64,000 nucleotides of DNA. Origin: Leptotrichia hofstadii. Its GTDB lineage: Bacteria > Fusobacteriota > Fusobacteriia > Fusobacteriales > Leptotrichiaceae. Below, piece by piece: positions 46,178-55,625 of the stretch. Location: contig NZ_AP019823.1 in assembly GCF_007990525.1 (NCBI RefSeq), positions 744,001 to 808,000 on the forward strand. The letters run 5' to 3'. The stretch's first letter is position 1. Each line of letters begins with the position of its first letter. The notes under the pieces are model-generated. The model saw only the letters and a list, made by a program, of their open reading frames with translations, was not told where the DNA came from and made no database searches. The translations under genes and the position numbers were made by a program.

Positions 46178-46957
46178 ATGGAAAATACTTTATATTATAA
46201 TAGTTATAGATTTATTTTTAAAGAAAAAACTACAGGAAAATTAAAAACAAATATTTATGAATACACATCTAATATTTTTCTTGATGAAATAGAAATTTAT
46301 GATGACAGTTTAGAGTTTGTATTATATGAAAAAGAAATAGAAATTTTATACAATAAAGAAAAACTTCGTTTTCCTCAAAATTTAATACCACGAATTTTTA
46401 GTACTTTAGTTTTATATTTTTATGCTAGAATTGGATATTGCAAAGTATTGAATATTGAAAATATATTATATAGATTAAGTATTATTGAAGATGCTTGTAT
46501 AGGTAATCATAAATTATTAAATGAAATTAAGGAATATAAGAAAATTATTGAAATTGAAGAGAAATTATTTGCTTTTATAAATGAAACGGAAATAATAATG
46601 CTTCTATTTCGATTTCCATATTTTATAGATAAAAATAAAATTCTTATAAAAAAGGAGTTTTATTTAAAGACTTTGATAAATGAAATTTCAATTCCATTAA
46701 TTTTAGATTCTACTACTAATGGAAATAAAGTTTTTATAACTGGGAAGATAAATACATTAAAACTTGGTAATTTTATTATTTTGGAAAAATTAGAAAAAAT
46801 ATATGGAATAAAGATTGAAGAATATCAATTGACATTTAATTATAAAATTATTTTTGGAGAAATAAATAATAAAATAGAAAAAATCAATAATAATATTACC
46901 TTAAAAATAAATGGCATAGAAAGAATATTGAAAGAAATAACGATTTTTAAAAATTAG
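46178..46957 (+). CDS. VgrG-PAAR cassette partner protein 3 (candidate effector adaptor)
   Basis: This 259-residue protein is clearly homologous to the one encoded at 55626: both begin MENT, share FSTLVLYF/FSSLILYL, a NILYRLSIIEDACIGN/NILYRFGIIEEACKNK segment and the C-terminal IDTLKL/IDTLIM strand. It contains no signal peptide or known domain. It lies 12 bases after vgrG 3 and just before a DUF4280 gene. A chaperone or adaptor role is inferred. Confidence 0.65.
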   Translation: MENTLYYNSYRFIFKEKTTGKLKTNIYEYTSNIFLDEIEIYDDSLEFVLYEKEIEILYNKEKLRFPQNLIPRIFSTLVLYFYARIGYCKVLNIENILYRLSIIEDACIGNHKLLNEIKEYKKIIEIEEKLFAFINETEIIMLLFRFPYFIDKNKILIKKEFYLKTLINEISIPLILDSTTNGNKVFITGKINTLKLGNFIILEKLEKIYGIKIEEYQLTFNYKIIFGEINNKIEKINNNITLKINGIERILKEITIFKN

Positions 46958-46983
46958 AAAATAATTAAAAAAGGAGTATGAAA

Positions 46984-48351
46984 ATGGAAAAAGATACGGA
47001 CAAACGTTTAAAAAAATTTAGAAAAGATACTATGAGGGCTATGAAAGCTGAACTCCCTGATTTTATTGAATTAAAGGAATATTATTGTGGTATAAATTCA
47101 TATGAAAAATATAGATATTTACAGGATAAAACACATGTCGCAATTCCTGTTGAGCATGTAAATGCCATAGTTTGTGATGACGCTAATCTTTTTTGTCCAA
47201 TGGGAGAATATAAAGGTATGTTTGGTTTTGTAAAAAATTTAGGTAAAAAAATGATTACTTTCAATCCGACTCAGAAAAATGTTGCTCTTATGGAAGAAGA
47301 TGTTATTGGAACGGTAGGAGATATAAATGATGAAAACTTTATTCCAGAAAATAATTTATATTGTAAAAAAACAGGAAGATTATGTGAAATAAATAAGGCA
47401 GTTGCTAAAAAAAGATGGAAACATGCCTCAACTATAAAAATTATAGGAGAAGATGCTCTTTTGACAGGAAGTATACTAGAATGTTCTATATGTCCTGAAG
47501 TGGATATTAAATTTACAGATAATGGACAAGGCGGGCATATTCAAACAGCTGATGTGAGAAGTAAATGGTTAATGTTTATAAATCCTACTACAAAAAGGAT
47601 TCTAGATATTTACCTTACATTCAATCTTGTAAAAAGCATTGCTACGGGAGGAACTAAAATGGCAATTAATGTATTTAAAGGGGGTAAAATAGCTCTTAAT
47701 TTTGGAAGTGTAAAAAAAGGAGTAGATTTTTTTTTGGGTGATGGAAGAAGTCTTATTCAAAAATTTTCAGGAATAGATGTATACAAGGAGTTTGTTGGTG
47801 GAGGAACCGATATTATGGTAAAAAATAGGATAGTTTCAAAAGAAGATGGAGAAGATTTAAAAGAATTTATACTTAATGTGACTGATAAAACACGAGAAAT
47901 AGGTGATTATCATAAAAATATTGTTGATATAAGAAATAATAAAAAAATAGTAAATGAAAAATTTAATGTAGATAAAGAAAAAGTTAAAAAAGTAGTGAAT
48001 TCTAAAGTTCCAAATGAGCCAATTGAAAAAAATAAGCCTGATGGAACTCCAAAAAGAAACGTCCAAATAAAATCTGGAACAGAACAAAGACAAAAAACAA
48101 AAAGGAACGCTGAAAAAAATGCAAGACAATTTCAGAGAGCCGAAGACAAATTAAAAAAGGAACAGGCAAACAAGAACATAAAAAAATCTAAAAAAGATAT
48201 AATAGATTCTGCATTAGAAAAAGGAAGTGATGGTATAAATTACATTAAAAATTGGGGAATAAACTATTGGAATGATTATATGGAAGATGAAGCTAGAGTT
48301 CTTAGGATGATAGAATATTCGGAAAGGCCGTATGCTAAAAAAATGAAATAA
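46984..48351 (+). CDS. DUF4280-like (PAAR-like) tip protein without HINT domain, subtype B
   Basis: The product has 455 residues from ATG 46984, which is preferred over 46978 because AAAGGAG stands too close to the latter. The tip domain has VCDDANLFCPMGEYKG, then YCKKTGRLCEINKA and LLTGSILECSICPEV, the spaced cysteine clusters of DUF4280. The rest includes a mildly hydrophobic region, a long Lys/Glu/Asn-rich helix and the end ARVLRMIEYSERPY. The same IEYS-x-x-P ending is found in the product of 56453, so this tail is conserved and may be a docking sequence rather than a variable toxin. Confidence 0.7.
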   Translation: MEKDTDKRLKKFRKDTMRAMKAELPDFIELKEYYCGINSYEKYRYLQDKTHVAIPVEHVNAIVCDDANLFCPMGEYKGMFGFVKNLGKKMITFNPTQKNVALMEEDVIGTVGDINDENFIPENNLYCKKTGRLCEINKAVAKKRWKHASTIKIIGEDALLTGSILECSICPEVDIKFTDNGQGGHIQTADVRSKWLMFINPTTKRILDIYLTFNLVKSIATGGTKMAINVFKGGKIALNFGSVKKGVDFFLGDGRSLIQKFSGIDVYKEFVGGGTDIMVKNRIVSKEDGEDLKEFILNVTDKTREIGDYHKNIVDIRNNKKIVNEKFNVDKEKVKKVVNSKVPNEPIEKNKPDGTPKRNVQIKSGTEQRQKTKRNAEKNARQFQRAEDKLKKEQANKNIKKSKKDIIDSALEKGSDGINYIKNWGINYWNDYMEDEARVLRMIEYSERPYAKKMK

Positions 48352-48377
48352 AGGTATTTTTAGAAAGGAAGCGAGAA

Positions 48378-49292
48378 ATGAAAAAAGTTTTTATATTCTT
48401 TATGACAATACTTATATTAAGCTGTTCTTCAGAAGTTGATAAAAAAATAGAGATAGCAAAAAAAGAAGTTTCAGAAAAATCTAACAAACTTACAGAAAAT
48501 CAAGTTAAGATTTTTTTAGAAAAAGGAAAAGCAAATTATGAAGAGTTTCCAGAAGTATCCAAGATATATTTTGAAAAAATAGCTGATAGAAGTTTGGAAG
48601 CTAAGCGTTATCTAGCATATTATGAACGAGATTATAAAAAAAATCAGGAGAAATATAAAAGTATGTTGCTGGAATTATCATCAATGAATGATAGTGAAGC
48701 TATGATTGATTTAGGAAATCTATATATTAATACAGAAGAATATGAGGAAGCAGAAAAATGGTGTAAAATAGCACAGAAAGAGAATTATTATGAAGCAATG
48801 AATTGTTTAGGAAGAATATATAGTAGTAAAGAAGAGTATGATAAAGCTGAAGAGATATTTATTAAAATATTAAAAGATAGAAATGATGACAATGTAATGT
48901 ACAATTTAGCTAATACTTATGTTCGTAAAAAAGATTATAAAAAAGCAGAAAAATATTACTTGAAAGCTATTGAAAATGGAGCTGATAATTCAGCATATAA
49001 TAATTTGGGATATTTATATTACTATAAATTAAATAATTTGGAAAAAGGAGAAGAATATTTTTTGAAGGCAATTGAAATGAATAAGAGAGATACTAATCCT
49101 ATGGAAAATTTAGCCAATTTATATTTTTCAGTAGGAAAAGATAAAGAAGTAGAGAAGTTATTGTTAAAGGTGGTAGAATTGGAGGAAAATGAGGAACATT
49201 TAAATAATTTGTTAAAATTTTACAATGAAATAGGAGAAAACAGGAAAGCGCAGAGAATTGAAAAAAGATTAGAAAAGATAAAGAAAAAGTAA
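48378..49292 (+). CDS. TPR-repeat lipoprotein
   Basis: The 304-residue product has a signal peptide with lipobox (MKKVFIFFMTILILSCSS, lipidated Cys near residue 16). It then carries repeated TPR/Sel1-like helical pairs such as AMIDLGNLYINTEEYEEAEK and MYNLANTYVRKKDYKKAEKY. It should be anchored in a membrane and face the periplasm. Related lipoproteins in type VI loci often act as immunity proteins for lipase or membrane effectors, but a scaffold role is equally possible. Its relative is at 57846, in the same cassette position. Confidence 0.8.
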   Translation: MKKVFIFFMTILILSCSSEVDKKIEIAKKEVSEKSNKLTENQVKIFLEKGKANYEEFPEVSKIYFEKIADRSLEAKRYLAYYERDYKKNQEKYKSMLLELSSMNDSEAMIDLGNLYINTEEYEEAEKWCKIAQKENYYEAMNCLGRIYSSKEEYDKAEEIFIKILKDRNDDNVMYNLANTYVRKKDYKKAEKYYLKAIENGADNSAYNNLGYLYYYKLNNLEKGEEYFLKAIEMNKRDTNPMENLANLYFSVGKDKEVEKLLLKVVELEENEEHLNNLLKFYNEIGENRKAQRIEKRLEKIKKK

Positions 49293-49318
49293 ACTTTAAA
49301 GGAAAAGGGATAAATAGT

Positions 49319-50863
49319 ATGATTAAAGAATTTAAATATTATTCAGAGACATATTTATCAGAAAACGATATAATAACAAAAATTGATTCTGAAAAAGGAA
49401 AATTTGAAATAAAAAAATCTACAGACAATAAATGGGAAATAAATTATCATGATTTAAATAGCGAACTATTCAGTTCGGTAGATTTTTCTAAATATATTTA
49501 TAATGAAATAAAAAATAAATATTTTTATCCTATGATTGTGGAATATAAAAATAAAATAATAAATATAGAAAATAAAAAAAATATATTAAAAGAATTAAAT
49601 AATGCTACTTTTGAATATTTTAAAAAAATTCCACAAAAAATTAAAGAGACTAACCACGTATTAAAGACTTTAAAAAAAGGATTAGAATTAGAAAATCTTG
49701 AATATGAGATAAAAGAAAGTGTACTTTATTATTTATTTAAGTTTGATGATATTAAAAATAATCAACCTGCTAAAGAAGAATCAGAAACATTTGAAATTTA
49801 TGATGGATGGCAAATACCTACTTTTATTGAATATAAAGTAGAAGAAATTGAAAATTACAGAAAAAAAATTTATTTTAACGAAAGTATTAATGAAAATAAA
49901 GTTTCGCGAAATGAGATTATAAGTATGTTTAGAGAATATTTATCTATTCCAATATATGAAATGTTTGAATTTAATTTTTTAATATCAGGATTTTATATTT
50001 TAAATTTAAATGAAGAAATTGAAAAGATAGAGGTAAATAAGGAAATCAAATTTTATAATATAATTACTTCTTCTAAGAGAGTATTAGAATTGAAAAAGTT
50101 TGATGAAAATATAAAAAACGATGGAAGAACATATGATGAAGCTGTTGGAGAATTATTTGAATATTTGGATAAGATGAAACATAAAAAGAAAATTAATAGA
50201 CAGGAATTTGAAAATTTTGTGGATGAGATAGCGTTTTCAGAAAAACCTAAAATTTTTAAGACGTTGAAATGGTATATAGAAACAAATAAGATAGGATTTT
50301 TGGAATTTCTGGAAGGGGAAAGAGATAGGATATATATTTCAGAAAAAGATATTTTGAATACTTTGGGTGAATTATTTGAATACAGTAATTTAAAAAGATT
50401 GTCAGAGGAAACAAATAAAGTTGATAAAGTGAAAGAAACTTCAAAATTAGAATTTGAAAATGAAGAAAAAAAATTACCGAGAAAAGTGACAGAAAATCAT
50501 AATGATAATATTTATAATTGGTTATTTTTTCTTTTAAAAAAAGATAATAACTCAATATTTCCTAAAAAAGAGTTTTTAGAAAAAATAAAATTTTTGGATG
50601 GATTTGAAAGAATGAGAACTTTTAATGTGATAAAATCGGCTGTTGAACATGATGGATATTGTGTAAAATTTGAAGAAGGCAAGACAATTGAAGGATACGA
50701 GGTTAAAAAGATTTTTGGGGAAATGCTGGGAATTGATGTTGAAGAGGAAGTTGTGGAAAAGGTGGAGAAAAAAGAAGTGGAAACAGAAGAAGAAAAGAAA
50801 CTTACGCCACAGCAGTTGAGGAAGAAATATTTTCTTAAAAGAATGAAAGGGGGAGATAAATAG
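49319..50863 (+). CDS. Cassette-associated protein with two copies of a short locus domain
   Basis: This 514-residue soluble protein matches the one at 59096 over its first 360 residues, strongest at FDENIKNDGRTYDEAVGELF and the following FENFVDEIAFSEKPKIFKTL segment. It then continues for 150 residues. The short domain seen at the end of MORN proteins occurs near residue 300-355 and again near 420-475 (KFEEGKTIEGYEVKKIFGEM). The end is Glu/Lys-rich. No known family is recognised. It always follows the TPR lipoprotein in this locus. Confidence 0.65.
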   Translation: MIKEFKYYSETYLSENDIITKIDSEKGKFEIKKSTDNKWEINYHDLNSELFSSVDFSKYIYNEIKNKYFYPMIVEYKNKIINIENKKNILKELNNATFEYFKKIPQKIKETNHVLKTLKKGLELENLEYEIKESVLYYLFKFDDIKNNQPAKEESETFEIYDGWQIPTFIEYKVEEIENYRKKIYFNESINENKVSRNEIISMFREYLSIPIYEMFEFNFLISGFYILNLNEEIEKIEVNKEIKFYNIITSSKRVLELKKFDENIKNDGRTYDEAVGELFEYLDKMKHKKKINRQEFENFVDEIAFSEKPKIFKTLKWYIETNKIGFLEFLEGERDRIYISEKDILNTLGELFEYSNLKRLSEETNKVDKVKETSKLEFENEEKKLPRKVTENHNDNIYNWLFFLLKKDNNSIFPKKEFLEKIKFLDGFERMRTFNVIKSAVEHDGYCVKFEEGKTIEGYEVKKIFGEMLGIDVEEEVVEKVEKKEVETEEEKKLTPQQLRKKYFLKRMKGGDK

Positions 50864-50875
50864 AAATAAGAAAGC

Positions 50876-50998
50876 GTGAAGGAATGGAAATGGAGAGATG
50901 GGAAGCGGTTGAGTTATAAAATATTTGAAAAAAAGTTTAATGAAAAGATAAGGGGAAAATTTTTAGAGGAAGTAAAGGAGATGGAATATAATGGATAA
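50876..50998 (+). CDS. Possible small basic protein
   Basis: A GTG-started frame of 40 residues (VKEWKWRDGKRLSYKIFEKK and on) fills the gap between the neighbouring genes and overlaps the next ATG by eight bases. The composition looks like real protein, but the ribosome binding site is weak and a stop precedes the GTG, so it may be the remains of a longer gene. Confidence 0.3.
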   Translation: MKEWKWRDGKRLSYKIFEKKFNEKIRGKFLEEVKEMEYNG

Positions 50999-51701
50999 TA
51001 AAAAACAGTATCAATATATATGGAATGTCATTTATGAAATGTTTCAGAAAGGAGAGGATATAAATAAGATAAAATATGTGTTGTCAAAGCAAATTTCACC
51101 ATATATGGAGATAAATGACAAAGATATAAATTATTTTGATGAGGAGATGGAAATTGAGATAAATCCATTTTTGAGATTTAATAAGATTTTATCAAATATT
51201 ATTGATATAAATATAAAAAAGGATTATGAGGAAGTTAGAAAGATAGTTTTTAATGTGATGGTGCATATATTGGCAAAACTTGATTTGTATGAGGGGATGA
51301 ATAAAAAGATTATAATAAACCGTAAGATAGTTAAGGACTTGGAAGACGGAAAGTATGGGGATGAGATACAGAATTTGATAAAGGAGTTTGACAGGATAGA
51401 AAAAATAAATATTGCTAACACAATAAATGATATGTACAAACATTCAAACGGGATGTACGCTTTTGAGGAAATTATAAAGAAAATATACCCTGATTCGATA
51501 ATATACAATAATAAGGTTTCAGAGGATAAACTTGTTATTTATATTAACAGCCAAAAAAATGAAAAAAACAGGAAAAAATTTAGACTGCTTTCAAAGTTAT
51601 TTTTACCAATGGGATTAAGGACAAAAGTTTATTGGGAACATCATTTTGGAGTAATAGGAATAGAAGAAACAATGACAATTGAATCATCATCAATTTTTTA
51701 A
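50991..51701 (+). CDS. Unknown protein with baseplate-like C-terminus
   Basis: The 236-residue product has a helical acidic N-terminus with a central NDKDINYFDEEMEIEINPFL segment. The C-terminal 60 residues (DKLVIYINSQKN, then FLPMGLRTKVYWEHHFGVI) form an alpha/beta unit ending in a strand pair, like the C-termini of the 41929/43174 products and of small phage baseplate proteins (gpI/TssG-like). GGAG lies at 50978-50981, ten bases before the ATG. No clear family; a wedge component is a guess. Confidence 0.55.
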   Translation: MDNKKQYQYIWNVIYEMFQKGEDINKIKYVLSKQISPYMEINDKDINYFDEEMEIEINPFLRFNKILSNIIDINIKKDYEEVRKIVFNVMVHILAKLDLYEGMNKKIIINRKIVKDLEDGKYGDEIQNLIKEFDRIEKINIANTINDMYKHSNGMYAFEEIIKKIYPDSIIYNNKVSEDKLVIYINSQKNEKNRKKFRLLSKLFLPMGLRTKVYWEHHFGVIGIEETMTIESSSIF

Positions 51702-51746
51702 AGTTGAAGAGAATTAATAGATAAAATGTAAAGGAAGGTAAATATT

Positions 51747-52931
51747 ATGCAAATAACAAAAACTAAATATTCAACATATTTTTTTAGGGAACATCATAAT
51801 ACAGATCAGGAGGAAAATACATTTTCTGCATTTATTCCAGAAGGGAAAAAAGGATTTTGGATATTAACTGAAGATACTGAAAAGAAGGAAAATGTTGCAA
51901 AAATTGCAGTAATGGCTGTGGCTGAAGCATATTTTTCAAATAATAGCCTGTCAGAAGATAATATGACACATCTTCTTAATGTGGCAAATAAAGAAATAAT
52001 TGAAAGCAAAATTAAGAGAAATATGGATTACTACAGTAAATTTTCAACATCAATAGTGGCTGCCGAAGATGATAAAATGATAGTTGGAAATATAGGAAAT
52101 TCAAAAGTAAAGATTTTCCGTGATAATGAACTGATTGAAGAAATTGAGGGAGATACAATTGTAAGCCTTGATTTAAAAAAATACGATTATATATTATCGG
52201 GGACAGCTGAATTTTGGGAAATCGTAAATGAAAATGAAATATTGGACATGTTTATAAGAAATAGCAGCCGTTTTAGTTTTGAAAGTGAATTGAGCCAGAA
52301 AGTAAATAGTATAGAGGTACAGAGAAAAATTGAGATACCGTTTTTGTCTATTTTTATTGAAAATTTGGAAAAGGAAGAAGAGGAAGAATATACAGTAACT
52401 ACTGTTGTGGAAAGAGTAAATCCACTTAATTACATACTTCCGATGTTAATAGCAGTATTTTTTGTCACAGCAGTGGGGAAGAGTATCTATAACAGTAGAA
52501 TAGAAAAATCTAAAAAAGAAAAAGTGATTGTTCAGAAGCCATCTCAAAATCAACAATCAGAAAATATGGCAAAAATAAACACAACTGTTAAACCTGAAAA
52601 TGTTCAACCACAAATTCCTGCTCCAGTTGTAGAAGAAAAAGTGGAAGAAACAGCTGTATTACCGCCACAAAACGAAGAAGAAAAAGAAATTGAAAAATTA
52701 GAACAGGAAAATCAAAGTAAGGCAGTGAAACTTCCAGAAATAAAAAGAGAAGCGAGAACATCTGTTAATCCTGTAAAAAAACAGCCAAAAAGAGAGAAAA
52801 ATAATATAAATTTAAAACCAAAACCAAAATCAAAATCTAGAACAGCAAGAAAATCATATGATTCGCTTGATGAGGAAATTAGACAGAATTGGAAAAAATT
52901 GGGAAGAGATAATAACGGAAATATTATTTAA
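51747..52931 (+). CDS. Membrane protein with strongly degenerate PP2C-like domain
   Basis: The product has 394 residues. Residues 1-210 follow the PP2C fold order seen in the product of 29699 (STSIVAAEDDKMIVGNIGNS matching its SFLYGNVGNT region, and GTAEFWEIV for TIGFWENI), but nearly all catalytic aspartates are lost: the VADG site reads TEDT and the SDG site GTA. A membrane helix near 230-250 is followed by a Pro/Lys/Glu-rich tail of 140 residues ending in a basic region. It should be a non-enzymatic sensor or regulator, placed just before the kinase gene. Confidence 0.7.
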   Translation: MQITKTKYSTYFFREHHNTDQEENTFSAFIPEGKKGFWILTEDTEKKENVAKIAVMAVAEAYFSNNSLSEDNMTHLLNVANKEIIESKIKRNMDYYSKFSTSIVAAEDDKMIVGNIGNSKVKIFRDNELIEEIEGDTIVSLDLKKYDYILSGTAEFWEIVNENEILDMFIRNSSRFSFESELSQKVNSIEVQRKIEIPFLSIFIENLEKEEEEEYTVTTVVERVNPLNYILPMLIAVFFVTAVGKSIYNSRIEKSKKEKVIVQKPSQNQQSENMAKINTTVKPENVQPQIPAPVVEEKVEETAVLPPQNEEEKEIEKLEQENQSKAVKLPEIKREARTSVNPVKKQPKREKNNINLKPKPKSKSRTARKSYDSLDEEIRQNWKKLGRDNNGNII

Positions 52932-53036
52932 TCAGAATATTTTATTGTATAGCAATTTTAGTTTAAAATAAGAGCAGAAAGTTGATTATAAACTTGTTAA
53001 TGAAATAGAAATTTAATATTAGAAAAAGGAGTTTTT

Positions 53037-53900
53037 ATGAATTATTTGCCAATAAATTATAAGTTGAAAAATAAATATGAAGTAAAACAGGTAATTGCAG
53101 AAAGTGATTTTTCAAATGTATATTTAACATTTAACAAGAAAAAAAGATATGTTATAAAAGAATGTTTCCCTTCACAGCTAGTTATTAGGGGAGCGAATCA
53201 GGAAGTTTTTACTAAAAAATATGAGGATAGATTAAAGGAAGTAAAGGAAAGTTTTGACAGGGAAGCGGAAATATTGGCTCATTTGCATAATGTGCTTGAT
53301 TCAAACTCTAAAGGCAGAATAATTGAATTGTTTGATTATTTTGAGGAAAATAAAACAGTTTATATTGTCGAGGAATATTTTAATTTTCCAACATTAAAAC
53401 AGTATATACTTAATGAAGAAAATGTGAAAGGTAAAGATATAAAAAAAATATATTTTGATATTTTAGATATATTTATAAAAATTCATAACGAAAAAATAAT
53501 TCATAGGGATGTAAAGCCTTCAAATATATTAATCAATAAGAAAAATAAAATAAAAATAATAGATTTTGGATCAAGCATATATTTTGATGAAAAAAATGGG
53601 ACATATATAAAAGTAACGGACGGATATTCTCCCCTTGAAATGTACTCATTAAAAGCTGAAAATGATGAAAGAACAGATATATATAGCCTTTCGGCATTAC
53701 TATATTTTATGATAACTAAAAAGAAACCAGATGAAGTATTAAAAAGATTCTATAATCCTGAATTGATTTTTGATGAAGATATAAGTGAGGATATAAGAAA
53801 ATTTATTGAAAAAGGAATGGAAGTAGAGATAAAGGATAGATTTAACAATGTTGTTGAAATGAAATCGGAATTTGAAAAATTAGATTTTAAGGACATTTAG
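53037..53900 (+). CDS. Ser/Thr protein kinase
   Basis: The 287-residue kinase domain has no membrane anchor. The ATP-anchoring Lys41 (VIKE), catalytic HRDVKPSN from His156, metal-binding DFGS from Asp176 and the DERTDIYSLSALLYFM helix F are all present. The phosphate-binding loop is unusual: IAESDFSNVY has no glycine. In type VI systems the kinase PpkA phosphorylates a threonine recognised by an FHA protein, and PppA reverses it; here two FHA proteins and two PP2C-like proteins share the locus. GGAG precedes the ATG. Confidence 0.9.
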   Translation: MNYLPINYKLKNKYEVKQVIAESDFSNVYLTFNKKKRYVIKECFPSQLVIRGANQEVFTKKYEDRLKEVKESFDREAEILAHLHNVLDSNSKGRIIELFDYFEENKTVYIVEEYFNFPTLKQYILNEENVKGKDIKKIYFDILDIFIKIHNEKIIHRDVKPSNILINKKNKIKIIDFGSSIYFDEKNGTYIKVTDGYSPLEMYSLKAENDERTDIYSLSALLYFMITKKKPDEVLKRFYNPELIFDEDISEDIRKFIEKGMEVEIKDRFNNVVEMKSEFEKLDFKDI

Positions 53901-53946
53901 AAATGTATGGAAGAAAAAATTTTTAAAGAGAAAGAAGTGATATGAA

Positions 53947-55617
53947 ATGAATAATAATTTAAACAACCAAAATCCAGTAGAATTTTTTTCAGCAGAAAGA
54001 ATAAAAATAGAAATTGATGGACAGCAGATACTTTGGAGAGATATGAGTCTAGAAATTGATTCAAAGATAGGGGAACATACAATTGGGAGAATAAAATATA
54101 TTGGTTCGGTAAATCAGTTAAGTTTATACGATGCTCTGATAGACAGAAAAGGGGATAAAGAAATAAAAATACTAGGAAGAAGTAATATTGCTGATAATAC
54201 TGGAAATTCAACAGAAAAAATATTTCTAAATGGAGTAATAAATGAGTTGCAAATAAACGAAACAACAGCAGGAGCTTTGACAGTGGAAATTACTGCAATT
54301 TCAAAAAGTGTTCTTTTGGATAGAATACCGAGATACCGTTCGTTTCAAGATCCAACATTAACTTATTCAGCGATAGCGGAGGAAATAAATGGAAATTATG
54401 GTACAAATGATGGAAAAATTGTAAATGTTGGTGAAGATATGCAGGCAGTACCTAGAATGACAATCCAGTATAACGAAACAGACTGGGAATATTTGAAAAG
54501 AATAGCATCGTATACGGGACAGCCAGTAATGGCATACTCAGATAAGGTATTTGTAGGATTTTTCAAGAATATGCCAGCACAGACACCAAACTTAAAGTAT
54601 TCTCAATTTGGGAAAAGAACAAAAGAAGAGAGAACATATTTTAAAATAACAGGAACAGAAGTATATCCAGTAGCAACACCAATAAAATTAAAGACCAGAA
54701 ACAGAGTATCAGGAGAAGAAGTAGAAAATGATTACTATGTTCTTGAAAATAAAATTTATAACGAAGGAAATACGTTAAAATGTGAATATATACTTGGAAA
54801 ACAGACAGACTATTTTGTAGATCCAATACCGCATGAAAAGATAAGAGGAGCAGTAATAGAAGCGAGAACAGTACATATTGCAAGAACAGATGAAAGCAAG
54901 AGTGAGCATGGAAGAACTGATGGGAGTTCGGATAATCTTGAGGGCAGAACGATTGGAGCAAAACCGCTTAATAAATATATAGAAAAAACTGAAAATAATC
55001 AGAATGAAAATACAAAAGAAAAAGTCAAGACAAAAGATATTGCAGTTATGACATTAAATTTAACGGAAGGATTGTTAAAATTAGGAGAAAATGGGCAGTC
55101 ATTTGAGGATAAATATGCTGGGAAAAGTTATTTTCCTTATATAACTCCATATAGTCAAAGTAATACAGGATTTACGCCAGCACCAGAAGTAAATGACAGA
55201 GTGGCACTTTATTTTCCAAACGGGAACGAAACACATGCAATAGTTTTAGGAGCGGTTAATAATGATGGAAATGGAAGGTTTACAGATGTGGCTAACAGGA
55301 ATTATCACGTGGGAGATTCGGATTTTAATATGGTACTTGCGACTAATAGTTTGTCAACAAGTGCGGCAAGTTCGATTTCACAGACTGCTAGCAGTATATC
55401 GGAAAGTGCAGACAGTATTTCAGAGAGTGCTGGGAATATAAGTAATAATGCGAAAAGTTATACAGAAATAGTGGAAGGAAGTAAAACTCTTGTAGCAGGA
55501 AATATTTCTCAAACTTCACAAGGAAATACAAGCATACAGTCAAATGGGGATACTGAAGTAAATTCGAATGGCTTTTCTGTAGTAAATGGCGGAAGTAATG
55601 TGTTGATTAATGGATAG
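53947..55617 (+). CDS. vgrG: VgrG-like spike protein 4
   Basis: The 556-residue product has an N-terminal part nearly the same as VgrG 2; 54168-54452 appears identical base for base to 34112-34396. The part after DGSSDNLEGRT matches VgrG 3 (IGAKPLNKYIE, RNYHVGDSDFNM) and ends with a Ser-rich helix-like stretch (SISESADSISESAGN) and FSVVNGGSNVLING. It heads cassette 4, which has the same gene order as cassette 3. Confidence 0.92.
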   Translation: MNNNLNNQNPVEFFSAERIKIEIDGQQILWRDMSLEIDSKIGEHTIGRIKYIGSVNQLSLYDALIDRKGDKEIKILGRSNIADNTGNSTEKIFLNGVINELQINETTAGALTVEITAISKSVLLDRIPRYRSFQDPTLTYSAIAEEINGNYGTNDGKIVNVGEDMQAVPRMTIQYNETDWEYLKRIASYTGQPVMAYSDKVFVGFFKNMPAQTPNLKYSQFGKRTKEERTYFKITGTEVYPVATPIKLKTRNRVSGEEVENDYYVLENKIYNEGNTLKCEYILGKQTDYFVDPIPHEKIRGAVIEARTVHIARTDESKSEHGRTDGSSDNLEGRTIGAKPLNKYIEKTENNQNENTKEKVKTKDIAVMTLNLTEGLLKLGENGQSFEDKYAGKSYFPYITPYSQSNTGFTPAPEVNDRVALYFPNGNETHAIVLGAVNNDGNGRFTDVANRNYHVGDSDFNMVLATNSLSTSAASSISQTASSISESADSISESAGNISNNAKSYTEIVEGSKTLVAGNISQTSQGNTSIQSNGDTEVNSNGFSVVNGGSNVLING

Positions 55618-55625
55618 GAGGAGTT

